A DNA stretch of 64,000 nucleotides, taken from contig JADJJI010000011.1 of assembly GCA_016706565.1 (NCBI GenBank), positions 704,183 through 768,182 on the forward strand. Direction: 5' to 3'. The notes beneath the pieces were generated by a model. That model worked only from the letters and a program-made list of their open reading frames with translations, did no database searches and was not told the origin of the DNA. This stretch comes from Piscinibacter sp. (GTDB taxonomy: Bacteria; Pseudomonadota; Gammaproteobacteria; Burkholderiales; Burkholderiaceae_C). Shown piece after piece: positions 63,860 through 64,000 of the stretch. The translations under genes and the position numbers were made by a program. Position 1 is the first letter of the stretch; each line of letters opens with the position of its first letter.

Positions 63860-64000
63860 ACCAGCCCGCCCGGCCGCACGAGGTCGAGCGCCTTGCCGAC
63901 GAACCAGTTGTGGATGCTGAACCGGCTGTACGGCCGGTTGCGGCCGTCGCTGACCTGGTAGTTGCCGAACAGGACGTTCGAGACCACCAGATCGAAGGAG
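63709..64000 (-). pseudogene. N12-class DNA methylase/helicase remnant, methylase motif IV (runs off window)
   Basis: The window's last bases read SFDLVVSNVLFGNYQVSDGRN in the minus strand. This is the motif IV region of N6-adenine methylases (N-P-P-Y/F type; here SNVLFGNYQ, which is the form seen in N12-class enzymes). It continues FSIHNWFVGKALDLVRPGGLVCLITSAWFLDQRDESAR, and then the frame is lost. The start and SAM-binding motif I lie beyond 64000. Confidence 0.75.

Noticed and set aside
1-64000. CRISPR arrays and rRNA genes
   Set aside because: No regularly spaced direct repeats and no rRNA-like sequence were seen. The only RNA gene that I can support is tRNA-Arg at 58415.

Overview
This window is a very GC-rich stretch of chromosome that looks like a betaproteobacterium of the order Burkholderiales, probably near the Rubrivivax/Leptothrix/Methylibium group. 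This rests on the flagellar gene order, an FlhDC master regulator, a CheY-CheZ pair next to motAB, and the argH / LytS-type kinase / LytTR regulator / hemCDXY neighbourhood. No tool was run. All identities come from reading the translated sequence and recalling protein families.

Layout. (1) 1-7714, minus strand: a glycan block with a GHMP sugar kinase (cut by the window edge), a glycosyltransferase-methyltransferase fusion, two tandem GT41 (O-GlcNAc transferase/SPINDLY type) paralogues and a GT2 glycosyltransferase. A 436-bp fold-back repeat lies inside the block at 2593-3028. (2) 8114-25084: the first flagellar block, with two near-identical flagellins (fliC), fliD, fliS, fliT, a YcgR/FlgZ PilZ protein, a small unknown protein, fliE (divergent), fliFGHIJK and fliLMNOPQR. 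fliJ is broken by a +1 frameshift. (3) 25094-31223, minus strand: an alpha/beta hydrolase-fold protein, a GDP-fucose-synthase-like reductase, two glycosyltransferases and a second glycosyltransferase-methyltransferase fusion. (4) 31553-44369: flhDC (flhC carries a +1 frameshift), motAB, cheYZ, flhBAF, a degenerate flhG, fliA, a soluble chemoreceptor and a membrane-anchored methyltransferase. (5) 44508-58491: a DUF6502/DUF5666 pair, argH, an AlgZ/AlgR-like two-component pair, an unknown protein, ppc, hemC, hemD, hemX, hemY and tRNA-Arg(ACG). (6) 58492-64000: the start of an apparently decaying integrated element beside the tRNA, with an AlpA-type regulator, about 700 bp without a gene, and a large N12-class DNA methylase/helicase reading frame broken by three single-base deletions and running off the window.

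How it works together. The two flagellar blocks encode nearly all of the basal body, export gate, filament, stator and regulatory parts. Five sites match TCAAGYYN-N11/12-(G/T)CCGAYAA-like sigma-28 (FliA) promoters: before fliC1, fliD, fliS, a small unknown gene at 13341 and motA. The glycan genes on both sides of the first flagellar block, with GT41 enzymes diverging from fliC, suggest that flagellin or another flagellar surface protein is glycosylated. This is inference. The frameshifts in fliJ and flhC would abolish or impair motility if real, but they may be sequencing errors.
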